Assembly: GCA_018857735.1 (NCBI GenBank)
Contig: JABMCL010001542.1
Location: 316,001 to 380,000 of the forward strand
DNA length: 64,000 nucleotides
Origin: Alviniconcha marisindica
Lineage: Eukaryota; Mollusca; Gastropoda; Provannidae
Direction of reading: 5' to 3'
The notes beneath the pieces are model-generated. The model saw only the letters and a list, made by a program, of their open reading frames with translations, searched no databases and was not told the DNA's origin. Of the stretch, positions 59,495-64,000 are shown in pieces. How positions within the stretch are numbered: position 1 is the stretch's first letter; each line of letters opens with the position of its first letter. The translations under genes and the position numbers were made by a program.

Positions 59495-62400
59495 CTAGCT
59501 GTGAGACTCCTTGCGGATGGAGGCTATGATCTGCTCGTGGAGTTCGTACAAGTCCGTGATCTTGGACCCCAGCGCCTCCTGAAGAGTGAGAACTTCCCTG
59601 GACTCTGACTCTCGGCCGGCACGGGTGTCCTGCAGCTGTCGCTGAAGGTCCTGCACTTTGACCGACAGGCTGTGATTCTCTTCCTCTAGGTCCTGCAAGG
59701 ATGGATGGAATGCAGTAAAGATAACTGTGCAACATTTTACCAGCATGTATGTTGACAGTCAGGCTGTAATTCTCTTCCTCTAGAATGCTGCAACGATTAA
59801 GAATGATGTAAACGGGTGACCAGTCTGTGCTTTGACTGACAGGCTGTGAATCTCCTCCTCTAGGTCCTGCAAGGATGGATGGAATGCAATATATGTAATG
59901 TATGACCAGCATTCACTTTGACTACTGGGCTGTGATCCTTTTTCTCTAGGTCCTGCAAGGACGGATGGAATGCAATATGTAATGTATGACCAGCGTTCAC
60001 TTTGACTACTGGGCTGTGATTCTTTTTCTCTAAGTCCTGCAAGGATGGATGGAATGCAATATGTAATGTATGACCAGTGTGCACTCTGACAGACAGGCTG
60101 TGAATCTCCTCCTCCAGGTCCTGCAAGGTTGGATGGAACGCAGTAAAGATAAATGCGCAATGTTTGACCAGAGTGCACTTTGATCAACATGCTGTGATTC
60201 TCTTCCACTAGGTCCTGCAAGGACGGATGGAATGTGGTAAAGAAAAATGTGTAATGTTTGACCAAGCATGCACTTTGACTGGCAGGCTGTGAACCTCTTC
60301 TCCAAATCCTGCAAGGACAGACAGAATGTGGTAAAGAAAAACGTGAAATGAATGACCAAGCATGGACTTTGACCGACAGGCCATGAACCTCTTCATCTAA
60401 GTCCTGCAAAGACAGATGGAATGTGGCAAAGAAAAACGTGTAAAATTTGACCAAGCGTGCACTTTGACTGACAGGCTGTGATTCTCTGCCTCTAGGTCCT
60501 GCAGTAAAGATAAATGTGTAATGTACGACCAGCAAGCACTTTGAACAACAGACTGTGATTCTCTTCCTCAGAAAGAGTAGTCTACGCTCTATCACAAACT
60601 CACAGAAAAGTAAAAGATGCAGGTCTACACTCTGACCATCACAAACTCTGACCGACAGCTATATATGGTGCTCTCTGCAAGGGCTACACAGAAAGAGTAG
60701 TCTACGCTCTATCACAAACTCACAGAAAAGTAAAAGATGCAGGTCTACACTCTGACCATCACAAACTCTGACCAACAGCCATATGGTGCTCTCTGCAAGG
60801 GCTACACAGAAAGAGTAGGTTTACAACGTCAACAACCACACTGTAACCAGTGTACAACAACAAACCAAAGTGCTTCACCTGAATTCGCCTCTGAAGTGCG
60901 GGCAGCTGTGCATCTCGTAATGAGGAATCCTCCAGTTGTTTACTGAGCTGGGCAATCTCCTGAAACATCAACACAGATTTGTCCATCAGCTCGCTGGCTT
61001 GACCATCGAGTGAATAAGATGAGGAGTATGTGGTGAACTGGTCTGGCAGAGTGGTAAGGTGCTTTTTACAACTGAATATTTTTAATCTTCATTAATCCCT
61101 TGCCGTAAACTTGGGTCACCTTACCTGGGTAAGGCTACAGCATCCACAAGAGCAGCGCTACCCGTTCCTATCCGTGTGTGCAGTATTTTTGTATGGCCAA
61201 ACAATGGTAGGGGTGCCAGTGTTTGGGATTTTTAACCCATTCGCTGCCCCCAGGACGTCATATGATGTCACTGTTTTCCATCGAAGAGTTCCTGATTGAC
61301 TATTTTAAGTTTTCGCATACTCTCACACCATACAAAGTTCCCCAAACGCTAAGTTTGATCTGCTCAGCCTTTTCTGGAGAGACTGATCTTGGGAGGAAAC
61401 GGCACTGGTAATACAGTTTATTGGCAGTGAAAAGGTTAATGAGCACACAATGTTGATGCATGCGATTGCACACAGCCAGGGCTGTACAAACATGGTAAGA
61501 CAGCCTGCACTGAAAACTGACCCTGGGAGAAAAAAATCCGTCACACCAGGAATCAAACTTCCATCAGTATTGCACCTGGCTTTTCAACTTTGATGCTCTA
61601 CCAGCAGCGCTATCCCTGCACTGAAAAGTGATCCTGGGAGAGAAAAAATCCCTTGTCACACCAGGGAATCAAACCTCCATCAGTATTGCACCTGGCTTTT
61701 CAACTTTGATGCTCAACCAGCAGCACTATCCCATCCCCTGTTGCTTAGCTGTTGAAAGCATGCAGACAAGACTCATGTTCACCTCCACTTCAGATGGCTT
61801 TAGTCTTGCAAAGCTGTATGTGATTTAGGACTGAACTCTGTGCAGTTAATGAAACAGCCAAATGGTTAACATCCCTTGCCTATCTTCATGCAGAATTACT
61901 TGGTAGCAGTACAGCATTACATTTAGGCCGCCTCTCACCCAGTCTTTAAGGATGCTGGCTTCTACCCAGACTGCTACGGAGACCGCTTTTGTGTTAAAGC
62001 ATTAAAGGGGATCACGAGTGAAGATACAAGCTGGCCTAAAAATGTTGAAAATGTGCACAGGTTTCCACTGGCAGGTTTCCCCCAGTTATTCTGTTAATAT
62101 TTATGCAACAGAAATACTTTCTGGCTTCAGGTTTGGTTCACTCTTTATCAACCAGCAGCAGAAAAAGGTTGGCTCACAGTGCAATGCACATGAGGTCATG
62201 CAAGCCAGAGACCTCCTCATGATGCCACAGACTTGATCAAAATGGCACTGACCATGGCTGTCCTTTCATGACTTTCAAACATTTTTTTTTTAGAAACTGG
62301 ACCACAAACCAACTGAAATAACTGCTGTGACTGCTTTTTATTGCATTCCAGTGGACAGAACCAATGATGCTTCATCTAGTGTCCCCTTTAAGCAAGTCCA

Positions 62401-63386
62401 ACAAAAGAAAGACATGCACAGAAAGCACAAAATGGCGGCAGTTCATCACCAGAACAGAAATACTTTCTGACTTCAGATTTCTTCACATAAAGAAAATGAA
62501 AGAGAAGAGTTTAAAGGGAAGAAAAAAAGCAAAGACTGTTTCCAAAAAACAAACAAACAAACAAAAAAATGCCAGCATTCCAAAACAAAATCAGAACACA
62601 CAATAATGTTGAAAAGCTGAGCATTCTTTTCAACATTTTTGTGTGATGTCTTATTCTAATCACGTGCATGTTTTGTATTGTCTGATTAAAATAAGGATTC
62701 TTTTTGAACATTTTTGGTGTCATCTGCAAACTCTGCCTGAATTAAAGTAAACACACAAAAGATTTTTTTGCAAAGAATGCTCATTTTAGTCAGCTCATAC
62801 AAAACATGTACATGCGATTAGAATAAGTGTTCTTTTTAACCTTTTGTGTGTTTTGACAGTCACTGGAAAATGCAAGCAACCACATGTCTGGCTTACAAAA
62901 GGTCAATGGTCTACACCTTCACCCTCCAACCCACTCACTTACCATCTCTTCCAGTGCTGGCTCATGCAACTAACATTCATCATGCAAAAACTAAAAGTGT
63001 CCCCCTCAGAGAATAATTATCAGTTTACGTAGGACGGTGGTTCAGCTGAGCACTGAGACGCAACGGACCTGCAACTGCATCAGGGAAAAGAGCCGGGTTT
63101 CCCTCGGTCTACACCATCACCCTCTAACCCACTAACTTACCATTTCTTCCAGCACTGGCTCATGCAACTAACACTGATCATGCAAAAACTAAAAGTGTCC
63201 CCCTCAGAGAATATGTAGTTTACGTAGGACGGCGGTTTAACTGAGCCTCAAGCAGCAACGGACCTGCAACTGCGAGTTGTTGTCTTGCCGCAGACGTAAG
63301 GCTTCCTCGTTCAGGGAGTGCAACTCCTGCTGCAACAACTGAGAGTTGGCATCAGCCGCACCCCCTTCCTGCTCTTTCTCCGCCGC
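59495..63386 (-). CDS. Unidentified coiled-coil protein, C-terminal exons
   Basis: Three phase-0 exons on the minus strand: 63386-63264 (41 codons), 60959-60879 (27 codons) and 59692-59495 (65 codons plus stop). The joined protein is a continuous heptad-rich helix: QLLQQELHSLNEEALRLRQD, then EIAQLSKQLEDSSLRDAQLP and ALQRRIQ, then DLEEENHSLSVKVQDLQRQL. It ends GSKITDLYELHEQIIASIRK and ESHS. Each exon has an AG acceptor and GT donor where expected (TTGCAG/gtccgt, ATTCAG/gtgaag). Upstream exons lie beyond 64000. I do not recognise the family; it is probably a dimerising scaffold or cytoskeletal/trafficking adaptor. An extra exon between 61000 and 63200 cannot be excluded. The acceptor of the last exon and the donor of the first are both duplicated in tandem. 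Confidence 0.72.
59693..60510 (-). repeat. Array of about nine units spanning the last-exon acceptor
   Basis: On the minus strand the unit holds CATTCCATCCATCCTTGCAG, then the exon-like start GACCTAGAGGAAGAGAATCA, CAGCCTGTCGGTCAAAGTG and a CTGGTCATACATT-type spacer. Decoy acceptors lie near 59863, 59951, 60036, 60119, 60213, 60307, 60402 and 60498; the true one is at 59692. Unit length is 85-95 bp. Each unit contains about the first 42 bases of the coding exon, so most decoys would splice to a DLEEE-like start. Confidence 0.9.
60569..60822 (+). repeat. Two-copy 120-bp tandem repeat
   Basis: CAGAAAGAGTAGTCTACGCT to GGGCTACA repeats at 60569 and 60689 with few changes, and a third start (CAGAAAGAGTAGG) follows at 60809. 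Confidence 0.9.
61087..61620 (-). mobile_element. tRNA-headed SINE (family 3), copy 2, with insertion
   Basis: It matches 29314-29615 at both ends: CACCTTACCTGGGTAAGGCT, and GTATTGCACCTGGCTTTTCA. On the minus strand the head has a CTGCTGGTAGAGCATC A-box-like and a GAAGTTTGATTCCTGG B-box-like block. It is interrupted at 61236-61435 by a TTAA-flanked element. Confidence 0.75.
61236..61435. mobile_element. 200-bp piggyBac-like MITE nested in a SINE
   Basis: Flanked on both sides by TTAA (61232-61235 and 61436-61439). Ends are inverted: CCCATTCGCTGCC on the left, and GGCAGTGAAAAGG on the right (reverse CCTTTTCACTGCC). The uninterrupted SINE copy at 29314 has a single TTTTTAACATGT at the same place, which shows the empty site. 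There is no transposase, so it was moved in trans. Confidence 0.82.
61621..61735 (-). repeat. Tandem copy of the SINE family 3 head
   Basis: GATCCTGGGAGAGAAAAAAT to GATGCTCAACCAGCAGCACT repeats the last 110 bp of the neighbouring SINE directly next to it. Confidence 0.8.
62002..62391. mobile_element. TTAA-flanked non-autonomous transposon, copy 3
   Basis: Starts TTAAAGGGGATCACGAGTGA and ends CTAGTGTCCCCTTTAA, giving inverted AGGGGA ends inside TTAA on both sides. The GAAGATACAAGCTGG segment is the inverse of CAGCTTGTGTCTTC near the right end of 43111-43850, so this copy lies in the opposite orientation. Confidence 0.72.
62905..63290 (-). repeat. Two-copy repeat spanning the donor of the 41-codon exon
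   Basis: The segment from GGTCTACACC(T/A)TCACCCTC through GTGTCCCCCTCAGAGAAT, TTTACGTAGGACGG and GCAACGGACCTGCAACTGC occurs at 62908-63084 and again at 63108-63276. On the minus strand both copies end an exon-like CAGTTGCAG/gtccgttgc. Only the one at 63264 belongs to the open exon. Confidence 0.85.
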
Positions 63387-63860
63387 CTGCAAACAGCAAA
63401 CACAGAAGCAACCGTCAGTCAGCGCTGAGCGGATCCAGCCTCCGTGGCATCAGCGGCTCTCGTCCCTTTCCCCCACGGCGCAGAAAACACCGTCTCAGCT
63501 TCCGCAGCCCACCCGTCACGCTCTGTTCCAGTGCTCCAGCCTCGGTTCGGGTTGTTCCGACCAAAGCCTTCAGCGTCAGAGTCCATCAAGGTGAGCAGAC
63601 GCTGGGATGCACGGGTGCGGCCTGATCTTTCAAGGGGATGACGCTCACTCAGCCTGGCTCCAAAGCCGAGTCAACGCAGTCCAGTGTCATCAGTTGGGGG
63701 TGTAGTGTAGTTAGGTATCACACTGTTCAGTGTATGATGAATCGGAACAGGCATCACCGAGCGCCACGGAAGTGACTGTGCAGCAGTGTGGGATCTCCTC
63801 TGGATGGTAGCCTGCCAGCTGTTTAGCATTTCCCCCCTGTGGACCTCTGGCAGCAGGGCA

Positions 63861-63950
63861 GTGACGTGATGTGAAACACACCTTGAATGTGGCTGGGAAC
63901 ACACCCTGAATGTGGCCGGGAACACACCTTGAATGTGGCCGGGAATGTTG
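63861..63950 (+). repeat. About 24-bp repeat, three to four copies
   Basis: GGGAACACACCTTGAATGTG and GCC recur in tandem near the right edge of the window, in an intron of the coiled-coil gene. Confidence 0.85.
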
Positions 63951-64000
63951 GAGTGTTGAGGCGAGCAGCATGGGAGCACTATCCTAGAAACTGGCACTGT

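Noticed and set aside
59780..60595. 271-codon minus-strand open frame
   Set aside because: It runs through the decoy-acceptor array and reads intron spacers as protein. Only the repeated DLEEE part comes from the real last exon.

Overview
The window is eukaryotic, intron-rich and very repeat-rich. It looks like a mollusc, most likely a marine gastropod. That placement is an inference from gene structure, abundant CA/GT microsatellites, and several tRNA- and 5S-derived SINE types. No prokaryotic operon, CRISPR array or intact tRNA/rRNA gene is visible. Single ORFs are misleading here, so the genes were rebuilt by following exon phase across GT-AG introns.

Three protein genes can be supported. 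(1) FKBP8, plus strand, 2538-11696: ten coding exons, 472 codons, encoding an acidic N-terminus, a non-canonical FK506-binding domain, TPR repeats and a C-terminal tail anchor. (2) USP3, plus strand, 21058-39509: fourteen coding exons, 521 codons, or 538 with a likely 17-codon cassette exon. It has a ZnF-UBP followed by a complete USP catalytic domain with Cys, His and Asn/Asp boxes. (3) An unidentified coiled-coil protein, minus strand, of which only the last three exons are seen (59495-63386); the gene continues beyond the right edge. USP3 and the coiled-coil gene converge, leaving 39.5-59.5 kb as 3' UTR plus intergenic DNA. That interval holds transposon remnants, a 103-bp satellite and one possible GIY-YIG-like coding fragment.

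Mobile DNA: a tRNA-derived SINE of about 350 bp (three copies), a short tRNA-like SINE (two copies), a third tRNA-headed SINE (two copies, one carrying a nested piggyBac-like MITE), a tRNA-Gln-like SINE with a CTA anticodon triplet, and a probable 5S rRNA-derived SINE (two copies). There are also two 3' ends of CR1/L2/Jockey-type LINEs, an interspersed palindromic element (one copy split by a LINE), a TTAA-flanked AGGGGA family, and a 630-bp foldback element.

The most unusual signal is that tandem arrays repeatedly sit exactly on exon-intron boundaries and multiply the splice site itself. USP3 exon 9 has eight tandem acceptors upstream (58-bp unit) and about twelve tandem donors downstream (24-bp unit). 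USP3 exon 12 has four extra acceptors (about 50-bp unit) and a nine-copy array beginning just after its donor. The last exon of the coiled-coil gene has about eight decoy acceptors (85-95-bp unit). Its upstream exon and an FKBP8 TPR exon each have a duplicated donor boundary. I know of no named system that matches this; it is the best candidate for something undescribed.
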